Notes: generated from the letters alone by a model not told the origin. A stretch of 64,000 nt of DNA from Chryseobacterium sp. SNU WT5 (GCF_007362475.1 NZ_CP041687.1:930001-994000); one strand, 5' to 3'. Counted from the stretch's first letter, positions 51,377-61,063 are shown. Made by a program: numbers and translations.

Positions 51377-52768
51377 TTAATATCCCAATAATTTCAAGAC
51401 ATCTTCCGGTTTCTGCTCTTCGCGGAAAACGGAATAAGTAAAGTTGCCTTCTTCGTCTTTATCGATCAAAATATGTTTCGGCTGAGGCATCAAACAGTGA
51501 TGAACACCGCCATAACCACCGATGGTCTCCTGATAAGCACCTGTATTAAAAAAACCGATGTACAAAGGTCTTATATCGCTAAAGGTTGGTAAATAAATCG
51601 CATTCGTATGTTGTTCAGAATTATAGTAATCATCTGAATCACAAGTGAGTCCACCCAGAAATACCCGTTCGTAAGTATCTTCCCAACGGTTGATTGGAAG
51701 CATGATAAACTTTCTGGAAATCGCCCAAGTATCTGGCAAAGTCGTCATGAAAGAAGAATCGATCATGTTCCACTTTTCACGGTCATTCTGGCGTTTTTGA
51801 GAGATTATTTTATAAAGATGTCCACCACTTTCGCCAACGGTAAAACTACCGAATTCGGTATAAATATTTGGTTCTTCTACACCTTCTTCTAAGCAGAATT
51901 TTTTGATTTGAGATACAATCTCGTTGACCATATACTGGTAATCGTAATCGAAATTTAATGAAGTTTTAATTGGAAATCCACCACCAATATTGAGGGAATC
52001 AACTTCGGGAGCGATCTTTTTCAAACGAGCGTAAACGCGTAAACATTTATATAATTCGTTCCAGTAATAAGCAGTGTCCTTGATTCCGGTGTTGATGAAA
52101 AAGTGCAACATTTTCAATCGCGCATTCGGATGGTCTGCAATTTTTTGGCTGTAATAAGGAATAATGTCTTTATAACCAATTCCCAATCTTGAAGTATAAA
52201 ATTCGAATTTCGGCTCCTCTTCCGAGGCAATTCTTATCCCGATATTAAATTTGCAGTCAATGCTTTCTGTCAGTTTATCTAACTCTCTGTAATTATCTAA
52301 AATAGGCGTAATATTTTCAAACCCTTTATTGATAAGATCAGAGATTTTTGCTAAATAATCATCGGTTTTGAAACCGTTGCAAATAACTTCAACGTTTTTG
52401 TCGAACTTCCCTTTTTCATATAGAGAATTAACGATGTCGATATCATACGCGGAAGAGGTTTCCAAAGAAATATCGTTTTTCAAGGCTTCTTCCAAAACGA
52501 AAGCAAAATGACTGGACTTGGTGCAGTAGCAATAACGATAGCTCTTCTTGTAATCATTGATTTCAAATGCTTCTTTGAACCATGCTTTTGCACGTTGAAT
52601 ATTCATTGAAATTTTCGGCAGATAATTAAATTTCAAAGGGGTACCAAACTTCTCTATCACTTCCATCAAAGGGATATCGTGAAATTGAAGCGTATTATCC
52701 GCGACGTTAAATTCTTCCGTCGGGAAATACAGAGTTTGGTCAATAAGTTCTGAATATTTAATTTTCAT
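51377..52768 (-). CDS. speA: Arginine decarboxylase (type III PLP fold)
   Basis: A 463-residue PLP enzyme with alanine-racemase-like fold. The PLP lysine lies in YCYCTKSSHFAFVLEEALK, the phosphate-binding loop in LNIGGGFPIKTS, and the active-site Cys in LGGLTCDSDDYYN. It decarboxylates arginine to agmatine; agmatinase (49454) then makes putrescine. It is shorter than E. coli SpeA (about 650 residues) but has the length common in flavobacteria. Specificity for arginine rather than a related diamino acid is inferred from the nearby agmatinase gene. Confidence 0.88.
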   Translation of the reverse strand: MKIKYSELIDQTLYFPTEEFNVADNTLQFHDIPLMEVIEKFGTPLKFNYLPKISMNIQRAKAWFKEAFEINDYKKSYRYCYCTKSSHFAFVLEEALKNDISLETSSAYDIDIVNSLYEKGKFDKNVEVICNGFKTDDYLAKISDLINKGFENITPILDNYRELDKLTESIDCKFNIGIRIASEEEPKFEFYTSRLGIGYKDIIPYYSQKIADHPNARLKMLHFFINTGIKDTAYYWNELYKCLRVYARLKKIAPEVDSLNIGGGFPIKTSLNFDYDYQYMVNEIVSQIKKFCLEEGVEEPNIYTEFGSFTVGESGGHLYKIISQKRQNDREKWNMIDSSFMTTLPDTWAISRKFIMLPINRWEDTYERVFLGGLTCDSDDYYNSEQHTNAIYLPTFSDIRPLYIGFFNTGAYQETIGGYGGVHHCLMPQPKHILIDKDEEGNFTYSVFREEQKPEDVLKLLGY

Positions 52769-52842
52769 ATTGTTGCTGAAATTTTACCGTTTTAGAAATG
52801 CAAAGTTGAGAAAAAAAGTTGGGTTTTTATTTTAAAATTCCG

Positions 52843-53481
52843 TTAAAATTGATGAACTCCCTTATTTCCTAAAAAGACAATTAAATTACCATTTTCAAAT
52901 TCTATATTCACCTCATCTTCTTTCGCGAAGTTACGAGTTCCAATTTTGCTGGTAATATCTAAATTTTCTTGATTTAAAGGCCAGTTCAAGCCTCGAGTTG
53001 TGACATTTTCTGCAGTTGGAAAGGGATACAAGGAAATCAATTGATCTTTAACATTCTTTAAAACTAATTTACCCGGTGAAAAGAAATAAGTGGAAAAATC
53101 ATCGAAAAAAGTAATTTTTAAATCCTCTTTAAATCTAAAAGCTACGGTTAAATTCCCAAGAAAATGATCCATCTCGCCGCCACTTCCGCCATACACATCG
53201 ATGGTCTTAAATCCTCTTTCCTTGATAATTTCTAAAGATTTCTCAAAATCGGTTTTATCTTGATCTGGAGTATAAATGAATTTTTCCTGATAGATATTTT
53301 CATCTTTTCCTGAATGAGAATCGAAATCTCCAGAAATAAAATCGAGTTTCTCCAGTGCAAAACCTTTGTCTTTTAAATAATTAAAAGCACCATCAGAACA
53401 GGCAATCAAAGAATAATCTTTTGTTTCAGGAAGATTATTCGGTGGAACTCCGTTAATGAAAAGAAGCGCTTTACCGGTCAT
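52843..53481 (-). CDS. Thiamine pyrophosphokinase
   Basis: A 212-residue enzyme that transfers pyrophosphate from ATP to thiamine. It shows ISGDFDSHSG, TPDQDKTDFEKSLEII and YGGSGGEMDHFLGNL, all typical. I use the ATG at 53481 (MTGKALLFING); the upstream GTG at 53511 would lie further inside the adenosyltransferase gene. Even so it overlaps that gene by 11 bp, so the two are cotranscribed. Confidence 0.92.
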   Translation of the reverse strand: MTGKALLFINGVPPNNLPETKDYSLIACSDGAFNYLKDKGFALEKLDFISGDFDSHSGKDENIYQEKFIYTPDQDKTDFEKSLEIIKERGFKTIDVYGGSGGEMDHFLGNLTVAFRFKEDLKITFFDDFSTYFFSPGKLVLKNVKDQLISLYPFPTAENVTTRGLNWPLNQENLDITSKIGTRNFAKEDEVNIEFENGNLIVFLGNKGVHQF

Positions 53482-54040
53482 TTGGGTTCCAGTATTCTTC
53501 GGTTTCACCATTTATTTTGGACACATAACGTGCTAAAACGAATAAGTAATCGGAAAGTCGATTCAAGTATTTTATCAATTCTGGACGAACTTCTTCAGAT
53601 TCATTTAGGGACACCAAACTTCTTTCTGCTCGTCGACAAACGGTTCTGCAAACATGCAAAGACGTCGCAGATCTACCACCTCCAGGAAGAATAAAGTATT
53701 GCAAGGGCGCTAATTCTTTTTCAAAAGCATCCATCCAATTTTCCAACTCTTCAATCTCTTTATCGGTGATCATTAAAGCCAAGCGGGATTTTCCGTTAGC
53801 CAAAGTCAATTTATCAGTTGGAGTTGCCGATTCTGAACCCAATGTAAATAAATCAAACTGAATTTTCTTCAATTGATTAATCACTTGCTCGTCTTTAACT
53901 TCACTTTTTGCAACACCAATAAAAGAATTCAGTTCATCGATAGTTCCGTAGGATTCAACTCTCGCTGATGCTTTAGAAACACGGGTTCCACCGTAGAGTG
54001 CGGTTTGTCCTTTGTCGCCGGTTTTGGTATATATTTTCAT
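53471..54040 (-). CDS. Cob(I)yrinic acid a,c-diamide adenosyltransferase, PduO type
   Basis: A 189-residue enzyme that adds the adenosyl group to cobalamin. The ATP-binding start KIYTKTGDKGQTALYGGTRV and the later PGGGRSATSLHVCRTVCRRA are diagnostic of PduO-type enzymes. It would supply adenosylcobalamin, relevant to a genome that also has cobalamin-dependent MetH, though MetH uses methylcobalamin. The downstream thiamine pyrophosphokinase gene overlaps its end. Confidence 0.93.
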   Translation of the reverse strand: MKIYTKTGDKGQTALYGGTRVSKASARVESYGTIDELNSFIGVAKSEVKDEQVINQLKKIQFDLFTLGSESATPTDKLTLANGKSRLALMITDKEIEELENWMDAFEKELAPLQYFILPGGGRSATSLHVCRTVCRRAERSLVSLNESEEVRPELIKYLNRLSDYLFVLARYVSKINGETEEYWNPNDR

Positions 54041-54224
54041 TGAATTTTCTTTGACGTAAATTTAATGATTTTAAAATACACTCGAGTTTTTTTATTAATT
54101 TCTGTAATAATTTCAGAATATTGATATCCAATGTATAGAAACCAGAAAATCTGATTCATTCATTACAAAAATAAGAATATGAGAAATTTTAATCTAAAAC
54201 TAACTTTCACAAAACATTTAGTAG

Positions 54225-54710
54225 ATGGTTTACGATTTTGATTTGCTTTACAAAGAATATTCAGCGAGAATCTACAAATTATGTCTGAGCTATTCGGGAG
54301 ATCGCTTTTTTGCAGACGATCTTCATCAGGAAACCTGGATCGCTGTCTGGAACAGCTTACCAAAGTTCCGCAACGAAAGCAAAATAAGCACCTGGATTTA
54401 CAGAATCGCCATCAACACCTGTCTGGTAGGACTTAAAAAAGAAAAAAACAAAGCAGAAAATTCTGAAGTCATCCTATCCAAACTTGTTCATGAGGAAACG
54501 TATGATAACTCCAAAGAAATCAACCGTTTGTACGAATGCATCAGTAAACTAAAAGAAAGTGAGCGGATTATCATCACCTTGGTTTTGGAAGAAAAACCAT
54601 ATGAAGAAATAGCAGAGATCACAGGTATTACCGAAAATAATCTGCGTGTAAAAATTCATAGAATAAAAAAAGAACTTCAGCAAATATATAAGCATTATGG
54701 AAGAATTTAA
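54225..54710 (+). CDS. ECF-type RNA polymerase sigma factor
   Basis: A 161-residue sigma-70 family factor. Region 2 is seen as LYKEYSARIYKLCLSYSGDR and DDLHQETWIAVWNSLPKFR, region 4 as LKESERIIITLVLEEKPYEE and IAEITGITENNLRVKIHRIK. It lacks the extra regions of housekeeping factors, as in the ECF group. The next gene overlaps it by 14 bp and encodes a membrane protein, which may control it. Confidence 0.92.
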   Translation: MVYDFDLLYKEYSARIYKLCLSYSGDRFFADDLHQETWIAVWNSLPKFRNESKISTWIYRIAINTCLVGLKKEKNKAENSEVILSKLVHEETYDNSKEINRLYECISKLKESERIIITLVLEEKPYEEIAEITGITENNLRVKIHRIKKELQQIYKHYGRI

Positions 54711-55290
54711 AGAACTGGAAAACCTTTGGAAACAATCTGAAACCAAGGTCCCTACAAAAAACATCGATATTTCAAAAATAAAAAATAACCGTATGAAACT
54801 CAAAAACACTTACATAAGAGGAGCAATACTGCTAATGCTTACAGGAATTTTCATCTTGGTTTTAATGTCTTTTTTAGACTCCAAATTAAAAACCATTCCT
54901 ATTATTTCATCAATGGTCATTATTTCTATAATCTGTTTTATGCAAGCAATTTTAATGCTTTTCACCGCAAACAAAATCAGTAAAATTGATGAAACTCAAA
55001 CACCAAGTTTTCATTTGAAACAATGGCAGAATTTTAGGAAATTTCAGAAAAAACAAAGACATTGGAATATGCCTGTTTATTATATTTTGTTAGGTTCTGC
55101 TCTTGGAGTGTACTTTTACGAATTACTAAAAAACATCGATTTATGGAAGATGATTCTTGCTTATGTCATCACCTATTCCTGGATGCTTTTCGCGTATTTT
55201 TATCTCGGTAAAAATGAAGTGAAAAAACAGGATGCAAAATTAGACAATATCATTTCGGAGCTAGAAAATCTGGAAAATCAATTTCAATAA
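54697..55290 (+). CDS. Membrane protein of unknown function, possible regulator of the sigma factor
   Basis: A 197-residue protein with a soluble N-terminus (EEFKELENLWKQSETKVPTK) followed by four membrane helices (from GAILLMLTGIFILVLMSFL to AYVITYSWMLFAYFYLG) and a coiled tail. Its start overlaps the ECF sigma gene by 14 bp, the usual position of an anti-sigma factor gene, but no known anti-sigma domain is visible. Followed by a strong terminator. Confidence 0.75.
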   Translation: MEEFKELENLWKQSETKVPTKNIDISKIKNNRMKLKNTYIRGAILLMLTGIFILVLMSFLDSKLKTIPIISSMVIISIICFMQAILMLFTANKISKIDETQTPSFHLKQWQNFRKFQKKQRHWNMPVYYILLGSALGVYFYELLKNIDLWKMILAYVITYSWMLFAYFYLGKNEVKKQDAKLDNIISELENLENQFQ

Positions 55291-55297
55291 TTTAAAG

Positions 55298-55331
55298 AAT
55301 CTGGAAACTGAAAACTTCCAGATTTTTTTTT
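55298..55331 (+). terminator. Terminator of the ECF sigma operon
   Basis: Perfect 9-bp stem AATCTGGAA / TTCCAGATT with a 9-nt loop, followed by seven T residues. The convergent alpha/beta hydrolase gene ends within it. Confidence 0.9.
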
Positions 55332-56169
55332 AAAGTTGATTTAACACAATCTTCCAAAGGTTTTTATTATAACTTCTAAAAAAGTTGACATGCCCGATTT
55401 CACCTTTTGGTGATTCTGAAATTTTAATCTCTCTGTGTTCAGTTTTTAAATTCGGATAAACGTTTTTAAGTAGATTGCTCATTCCCTTTTGAGTTAACCA
55501 GGTGTCGTCTTCTGCATGAATGATAAATACTTTCTGATTTAATTGTTCGGCATAATTCCCCTCAATTTTCTCATAAAGTCGGCTCGTCGATTTTTTATTT
55601 AAAATTAACGTTTGCCAATCAAACGCAACACCTTTCGGTAAAGATTCGCCCAAACCAAAACGGTGCGCTGGGAAATAACCAAAAAAATTCGTCATTACTG
55701 GAAGCGCGATTCCAAAGCCGAGTAAAGCAGTAACTGCAACTTCAAATGTTAAGTTTCCAATATATGCATCTTGTGTTCCCACAAAAATAAATTTTGCAAA
55801 ATTCTTTGAATAATCATTCATCCCAAGAATTAAAGCTCCCACGGAATGACCCAAACAAAATTTGGTATAACTCAGATATTGTTCTTGAATAAAATCTGTT
55901 ATTGTTTTAAAATCGATCGTTCCCCAAATGCGCATACTTGCGTGGAAACTTCTCATTTTCTCAGGTTTAGACTCGCCTATCCCACGATAATCGTAAGTAA
56001 GAACGATGAATCCGTTTGCAGCTAAAAACTTTGCAAATGAAAAATAAATTTGTTGTTTAACTCCAGTAGCAGAATTGATAAGTACAAGTTTCCCATTAGA
56101 ATTTTGAGGCTCGAAAATTTTGACAGAAAGCTGAATTTGATCAGCTGTTTTAAGGAGAAGTTCTTTCAT
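55330..56169 (-). CDS. Alpha/beta hydrolase (serine aminopeptidase S33-like)
   Basis: A 279-residue alpha/beta-hydrolase. The nucleophile elbow is CLGHSVGALILGM (Ser near residue 103), the oxyanion region lies near YDYRGIGESKPEKM, and the acid/base pair is suggested by IIHAEDDTW and EIGHVNFF. It is of the COG4757-like type and soluble. The substrate cannot be told. Confidence 0.85.
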   Translation of the reverse strand: MKELLLKTADQIQLSVKIFEPQNSNGKLVLINSATGVKQQIYFSFAKFLAANGFIVLTYDYRGIGESKPEKMRSFHASMRIWGTIDFKTITDFIQEQYLSYTKFCLGHSVGALILGMNDYSKNFAKFIFVGTQDAYIGNLTFEVAVTALLGFGIALPVMTNFFGYFPAHRFGLGESLPKGVAFDWQTLILNKKSTSRLYEKIEGNYAEQLNQKVFIIHAEDDTWLTQKGMSNLLKNVYPNLKTEHREIKISESPKGEIGHVNFFRSYNKNLWKIVLNQL

Positions 56170-56274
56170 TCTTACAGAAATTCCACCTGATAATAAGTGG
56201 AATTTATATTAAAAGTATTAATTTAAAGTGTAATAAAAAAGACAAAGAAATATGCTTCAAATAATATCTTATTC

Positions 56275-57162
56275 CTATTCAATATCTTTCAGATAAGGAA
56301 GTCCTCTTTGAGAACCTCTGTTTTTAGTTACTTTTAAAGATACATCATTCCCAAATTTCACGCAATCATCAATATCGTTTTTATGACAAAGAGCGACTGC
56401 AAATCCTGCGGTAAATGCATCTCCCATCCCCATTTTATGCAAAACAGAATCGTGATCATTACGATAATATTTCATTTCTGTACCATTGAAATAAGTGGTA
56501 GAATTGGTATCATCACGTACAAATAATTTATTGGGGTATTTTCTTAAAATTTGTTCTCTGGGTTCATCTCCAAAAATAATTGATAACTCATTACTTTTTG
56601 CCACTATAAAAGTTGCGTTTTCGATAATCTCTGTTGATAGTTTTTTTGCCGGAGAGGCGTAGATTCCCAGTTTCTTATTATTATTCTTTGCTATTTTGGA
56701 AGTATATTCAATAACATCCATTGGAATCTCCAATTGAACTAAAATCAAATCAGCAGAAGGGAAAATTTTCTCAGCTTCGGCAACATGCTGCGGTTTTAAG
56801 CAGAAATTAGAAGCAGGGACTACCACAATAGAGTTAACTCCTTTTGCAGCAATAACATACGCTGTACCTGTAGCAACATCCTCAACTTCAACCACATAAC
56901 CTACGTTCACGTCTTCTTCTACCAAATTTCTCAAAATTTGCTGGCCTTTAGGGTCCATTCCTACGGCTCCTATAAAATAAACGCTTGCGCCTAATCGAGA
57001 AGTAGCAACTGCCTGGTTTGCACCTTTACCTCCAAAAAAACTCTCTGATTTCTCCGCCATCACCGTTTCATTTGGTTGCGGAGGGTTTTCCGTATTTAAA
57101 ACAAGATCAATAGATGAACTGCCAACTACAATTATTTTAGGTTGCTCGGTCGTTATTTTCAT
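56275..57162 (-). CDS. rbsK: Ribokinase
   Basis: A 295-residue PfkB-family sugar kinase. The substrate-binding FFGGKGANQAVATSRLGASV and the signature HKMGMGDAFTAGFAVALCH are clear. The oxyanion hole reads GMGD where ribokinase usually has GAGD. No ribose transporter lies nearby. Ribose is the most likely substrate, but another nucleoside or sugar is possible. Confidence 0.88.
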   Translation of the reverse strand: MKITTEQPKIIVVGSSSIDLVLNTENPPQPNETVMAEKSESFFGGKGANQAVATSRLGASVYFIGAVGMDPKGQQILRNLVEEDVNVGYVVEVEDVATGTAYVIAAKGVNSIVVVPASNFCLKPQHVAEAEKIFPSADLILVQLEIPMDVIEYTSKIAKNNNKKLGIYASPAKKLSTEIIENATFIVAKSNELSIIFGDEPREQILRKYPNKLFVRDDTNSTTYFNGTEMKYYRNDHDSVLHKMGMGDAFTAGFAVALCHKNDIDDCVKFGNDVSLKVTKNRGSQRGLPYLKDIE

Positions 57163-57183
57163 TTTTCTTTAAAGCTTTACGTT

Positions 57184-57191
57184 CAAATATA
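57184..57191 (-). promoter_or_regulatory. Probable -7 element of rbsK
   Basis: TATATTTG on the minus strand matches TAnnTTTG, 21 bp before the ATG at 57162. Confidence 0.45.
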
Positions 57192-57223
57192 GTTAAAATA
57201 AGAATTGAAATGGAAAAATTCCA

Positions 57224-57859
57224 CTAAATAATCTCTATCAATTCAGAAACTAATTTCACAGGCTTCTCATTTTGGTCAAATCCAATATAACTCGCATAAA
57301 AACCTTCACCGTATCCCGTTTCGAAAGCAAATATAGTCCCTTCTTTTTCTTCATCAGGTTTCAGAATGGCAAATTGATTAATGGCACCATCTTGCTGATA
57401 AAAATGCTCATGAAAGAATTCTTCATAGATTCCCATAAAATCCTCTCCTTTCCTATCAAACAATTTCTTTTCTAAATGATTTAAACCCTGTTGAGTTTCG
57501 TAATCCATAAAACAACCCATCCCACTTTCCACAGGGTATCCGTAGATTTCCTCACCTTCTAAATCCTTCACCGTTTGACCGTCAGAAACTGCGAGTTCCC
57601 ATTTTGTGATTTTTGAGTTGCTAAAAACGAGTTCAACATAAGCAATACAGTTACTTTCTCTTTCCTTATGAACCAAAATCTGAAATTCACCAATAGGAAA
57701 AAGGGTAGAGAAAACTGGCATATCACTCGTGATCAAAGGATCGCAAACTACTAACCTGCCTGAAGAAACATTTATTTTTCCTGCGTCAAAAGTTTCTATT
57801 AGCGGATTCTCAATAAAATCTTTGGTAAAAAGCTTACTTATATTTTCAATGTGGATCAT
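57224..57859 (-). CDS. DUF4241 domain-containing protein
   Basis: A 211-residue protein with the DUF4241 pattern: SSGRLVVCDPLITSDMPVFS near residues 32-51, FPIGEFQILVHKE, YPVESGMGCFMDYE, and FETGYGEGFYASYIGFD near the C-terminus. No function is known for the family, which occurs in immunity-gene-like contexts in some bacteria. Its ATG overlaps the valS stop (ATGA), so it is translated in coupling with valS. No toxin gene is seen nearby. Confidence 0.85.
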   Translation of the reverse strand: MIHIENISKLFTKDFIENPLIETFDAGKINVSSGRLVVCDPLITSDMPVFSTLFPIGEFQILVHKERESNCIAYVELVFSNSKITKWELAVSDGQTVKDLEGEEIYGYPVESGMGCFMDYETQQGLNHLEKKLFDRKGEDFMGIYEEFFHEHFYQQDGAINQFAILKPDEEKEGTIFAFETGYGEGFYASYIGFDQNEKPVKLVSELIEII

Positions 57860-60477
57860 GATAAATTTTTTAATTTTTCCTCCAATATAACTAATTTATC
57901 CTGCGCATCTTTTTTCTTTTTCAATTCATTATCAACTACTTGTTGGGGCGCTCCTGCCATAAATTTTTCGTTTGATAATTTTTTATCAACTGACATCATG
58001 AAACCTTTCAAATATTTAATTTCTTCTTCTGTTTTCGTTTTCTCTTCGCCGAGATCTAGGTTTTCACTTAGTGGAATTGAAACTTCCATTCCTCCAATTA
58101 AAAATGAGAATGTTGGTTTATCGGTTTTTTCCGAAAAATTAATTTGAGAAATATTTGCTAACTTTTTCACTAGATCCTCATTATCAAAAGCAGTAGTATT
58201 GGTAAAGATCTCTACACTTTCACGTGGTGAAATACCTTTGCTCTGTCGGTAATTTCGAATTCCAGAAATGATCTCTTTTGAAACATCGAATTTTTTAATT
58301 AATTCTTTATCAAAGCTTTGAGGTTGCTTTTGTTGAGATATGACTAATGCGCTTTCAACCGTTCTTTCCGATATATTCTGCCAAAGTTCTTCCGATAAAA
58401 ATGGCATAAATGGATGCAGTAGTTTCATTAGTTCTTCAAAATAATGAATCGTTTTATCGTGTACTTCGGCAGAAATTGGCTCACCAAAATTTGGTTTAAT
58501 TGCCTCCAAATACCAAGAACAGAAATCGTCCCATATCAATTTATATAAAAGATGTAATGCATCAGAAATACGGAATTTCTCGAATTGATCTGCAATTTCA
58601 GCAATGGTTTTGTCCATTTGATTTCCGAACCAAGCGATTGCCTGTTGGTCTGCCTCATTGGATTTTATCGAATCGTCTTTTTTCCAACCTTGAATTAATT
58701 TATTGGAGTTCCATATCTTGGTTGCGAAATTTCGTCCCTGTAACATTAACTCTTCATCGAAGAGTAAATCATTTCCGGCAGCAGAACTCAATAAGATACC
58801 GACCCGAACGCCATCTGCTCCATATTTCTCTATCAATTCAATTGGATCTGGAGAATTTCCAAGTGATTTCGACATTTTTCGTCTTTGCTTATCCCGTACA
58901 ATTCCAGTGAAATAAACATTTTTAAAAGGAACTTCTTTTCTGTATTCAATTCCTGCCATGATCATTCTCGCTACCCAGAAAAAGATAATATCTGGACCGG
59001 TAACCAAATCAGAAGTGGGGTAATAATAATTAATATCTTTATTCTCGGGATCATTAAGTCCATCGAAAACTGACATTGGCCACAACCAAGAAGAAAACCA
59101 TGTATCGAGCGCATCTTCATCCTGCTTTAAGTCGTCGGTTGTCAGTTGTTGGTTGTTGGATTTTTCTTTTGCTAAAGTCAAGGCTTCTTCAATAGTTCCT
59201 GTTACGACGAAATCATCTTGTCCTTCACCATAAAAATAAGCCGGGATTTGTTGTCCCCACCAAAGTTGACGTGAAATATTCCAGTCACGAATGTTTTCCA
59301 TCCAGTGTTTGTAGGTGTTCTTGAATTTTTCTGGGTGAAATTTCACCTCATCATTCATCACGACATCCAAAGCTGGCTTAGCTATTTCTGACATTTTTAA
59401 AAACCATTGAACAGAAACTTTAGGTTCGATTACCGCTCCTGTTCTTTCAGAGGTTCCTACCTTATTTACGTAATCTTCTGCTTTTAACAAAAGATCATTT
59501 TGCTCTAATTCTTTAACAATTTCTTTACGAACGATAAACCGATTTTTTCCTGCGTAATGTAAACCGTGATCATTTAAATTGGCATCATCATCCAAAGAAT
59601 CAATCATTGGTAAACCATGACGTTTTCCAATTTCATAATCATTGGTATCATGTGCAGGTGTAATTTTCAACGCTCCGGTTCCGAATTCGATATCTACATA
59701 ATCATCTTCAATAATTGGAATCGCGCGATTGACGATGGGAACAATAACATTTTTCCCTCTTAAATGCATATAACGTTTATCTTCAGGATTGATACAAACG
59801 GCAGTATCACCAAAAATCGTTTCTGGTCGAGTTGTGGCGACTGAAAGAAACTCTTCAGTTCCTTCTATTTTATATTTTAAATAATACAGTTTTCCATTTT
59901 GTTCTTTGAAAATAACTTCTTCATCAGAAATATTGGTTTTGGCTTCCGGATCCCAGTTTAGCATTCGGTACCCTCTGTAAATCAAACCCTTATTATATAG
60001 ATCGATAAACGATTTTACCACTTGCTGTGAAAGTTTTGGTTCCATTGTGAAACGCGTACGCTCCCAATCGCAAGAACAACCTAATTTCTTTAGTTGCTCC
60101 AGGATTGTACCTCCATATTTATCCGTCCAATCCCATGCATGTTTCAAAAATTCCTCACGGGTAATATCCGATTTATTAATACCTTCTTCCTTCAACTTAG
60201 CAACCACTTTTGCCTCCGTAGCAATCGATGCGTGATCTGTTCCTGGTACCCAACACGCATTGAAACCTTGCATTCTTGCTCTACGAACCAAGATATCCTG
60301 AATCGTATTATTCAGCATATGTCCCATGTGAAGAATTCCAGTTACGTTTGGTGGTGGAATTACGATCGTATAAGGCGGTTTTTCGTTTGGTTCGGAATGA
60401 AAATAATTATTGTCGAGCCAGTATTGATACCATTTCTGTTCGGTTTCTTGAGGCGTATATTTTTCTGAAATCTGCAT
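57856..60477 (-). CDS. valS: Valine-tRNA ligase
   Basis: An 873-residue class I synthetase. HIGH-type motif PPPNVTGILHMGHML (HMGH, residues 50-53), editing domain with TTRPETIFGDTAV, and the KMSKS motif in DKQRRKMSKSLGNSPDP. The C-terminus ends with the coiled coil typical of ValRS (KKKDAQDKLVILEEKLKNL). Normal length. The DUF4241 gene overlaps its stop. Confidence 0.98.
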   Translation of the reverse strand: MQISEKYTPQETEQKWYQYWLDNNYFHSEPNEKPPYTIVIPPPNVTGILHMGHMLNNTIQDILVRRARMQGFNACWVPGTDHASIATEAKVVAKLKEEGINKSDITREEFLKHAWDWTDKYGGTILEQLKKLGCSCDWERTRFTMEPKLSQQVVKSFIDLYNKGLIYRGYRMLNWDPEAKTNISDEEVIFKEQNGKLYYLKYKIEGTEEFLSVATTRPETIFGDTAVCINPEDKRYMHLRGKNVIVPIVNRAIPIIEDDYVDIEFGTGALKITPAHDTNDYEIGKRHGLPMIDSLDDDANLNDHGLHYAGKNRFIVRKEIVKELEQNDLLLKAEDYVNKVGTSERTGAVIEPKVSVQWFLKMSEIAKPALDVVMNDEVKFHPEKFKNTYKHWMENIRDWNISRQLWWGQQIPAYFYGEGQDDFVVTGTIEEALTLAKEKSNNQQLTTDDLKQDEDALDTWFSSWLWPMSVFDGLNDPENKDINYYYPTSDLVTGPDIIFFWVARMIMAGIEYRKEVPFKNVYFTGIVRDKQRRKMSKSLGNSPDPIELIEKYGADGVRVGILLSSAAGNDLLFDEELMLQGRNFATKIWNSNKLIQGWKKDDSIKSNEADQQAIAWFGNQMDKTIAEIADQFEKFRISDALHLLYKLIWDDFCSWYLEAIKPNFGEPISAEVHDKTIHYFEELMKLLHPFMPFLSEELWQNISERTVESALVISQQKQPQSFDKELIKKFDVSKEIISGIRNYRQSKGISPRESVEIFTNTTAFDNEDLVKKLANISQINFSEKTDKPTFSFLIGGMEVSIPLSENLDLGEEKTKTEEEIKYLKGFMMSVDKKLSNEKFMAGAPQQVVDNELKKKKDAQDKLVILEEKLKNLS

Positions 60478-60503
60478 AAGTTTTTTCTTGGGCTTAATAG
60501 TTG

Positions 60504-60511
60504 CAAAAATA
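60504..60511 (-). promoter_or_regulatory. Probable -7 element of valS
   Basis: TATTTTTG on the minus strand matches TAnnTTTG, 26 bp before the valS ATG. No TTG at the usual distance. Confidence 0.45.
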
Positions 60512-60532
60512 GGGAAATAAAAAAATATGAGC

Positions 60533-60559
60533 TTGCTATAAAAAATATTTTTAACTTTG
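60533..60559 (+). promoter_or_regulatory. Probable promoter of the DUF1573 gene
   Basis: TTG (60533-60535) and TAACTTTG (60552-60559), with a 16-nt spacer that is shorter than usual. It lies 42 bp before the ATG at 60602. Confidence 0.5.
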
Positions 60560-60601
60560 TGAGTTCTTTTTACTCAAACAAGGAACTATAAAATTAAAAA
60601 T

Positions 60602-61063
60602 ATGAAAAAGATTTTTGCAAGTTTATTTTTGGCGGGAACTTTTGTACTTGCTTCAGCACAAACAATTTCCTTTGATAAAACAACTTTAGATTACGGAACG
60701 GTAAAAGTAGGTGCAGATGGACATCGACTTTTTACAGTAAAAAACACAGGTGATAAACCTTTGATTATTTCCAAAGTACAAGCATCTTGTGGTTGTACAA
60801 CACCTGAATGGAGTCAAGATCCAATTATGCCAGGGAAAACTGCTCCTTTAAAAGTTGGTTATAACACGACGATCGTAGGTCCATTTACCAAGATCATTGA
60901 AGTTTATACGAATGATCCTGAAAACAGCAGATCCGTAATTACTATTAAAGGGAATATAGATGCAGGAGTAACCGTTGTACAAGATCCTGTTGTAGCTAAG
61001 AGTGAAGTTGTAGCACCGGCTAAAAAAGTTAAAATTACTGGTAGAAAAACATCCGGTAAATAA
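60602..61063 (+). CDS. DUF1573 domain-containing exported protein
   Basis: A 153-residue protein with a signal peptide (MKKIFASLFLAGTFVLASAQ) and the DUF1573 domain, an Ig-like fold with LDYGTVKVGADGHRLFTVKN, NTGDKPLIISKVQASCGCTT and TIIGPF-like pattern (TTIVGPFTKIIEVYTND). It ends in a basic Lys-rich tail. The family is common in Bacteroidota and is probably periplasmic or at the outer membrane; function unknown. Confidence 0.9.
   Translation: MKKIFASLFLAGTFVLASAQTISFDKTTLDYGTVKVGADGHRLFTVKNTGDKPLIISKVQASCGCTTPEWSQDPIMPGKTAPLKVGYNTTIVGPFTKIIEVYTNDPENSRSVITIKGNIDAGVTVVQDPVVAKSEVVAPAKKVKITGRKTSGK

Noticed and set aside
57224-57859. DUF4241 gene as an immunity gene of a toxin system
   Set aside because: No toxin or polymorphic-repeat gene is adjacent; it is coupled to valS by an ATGA overlap instead.
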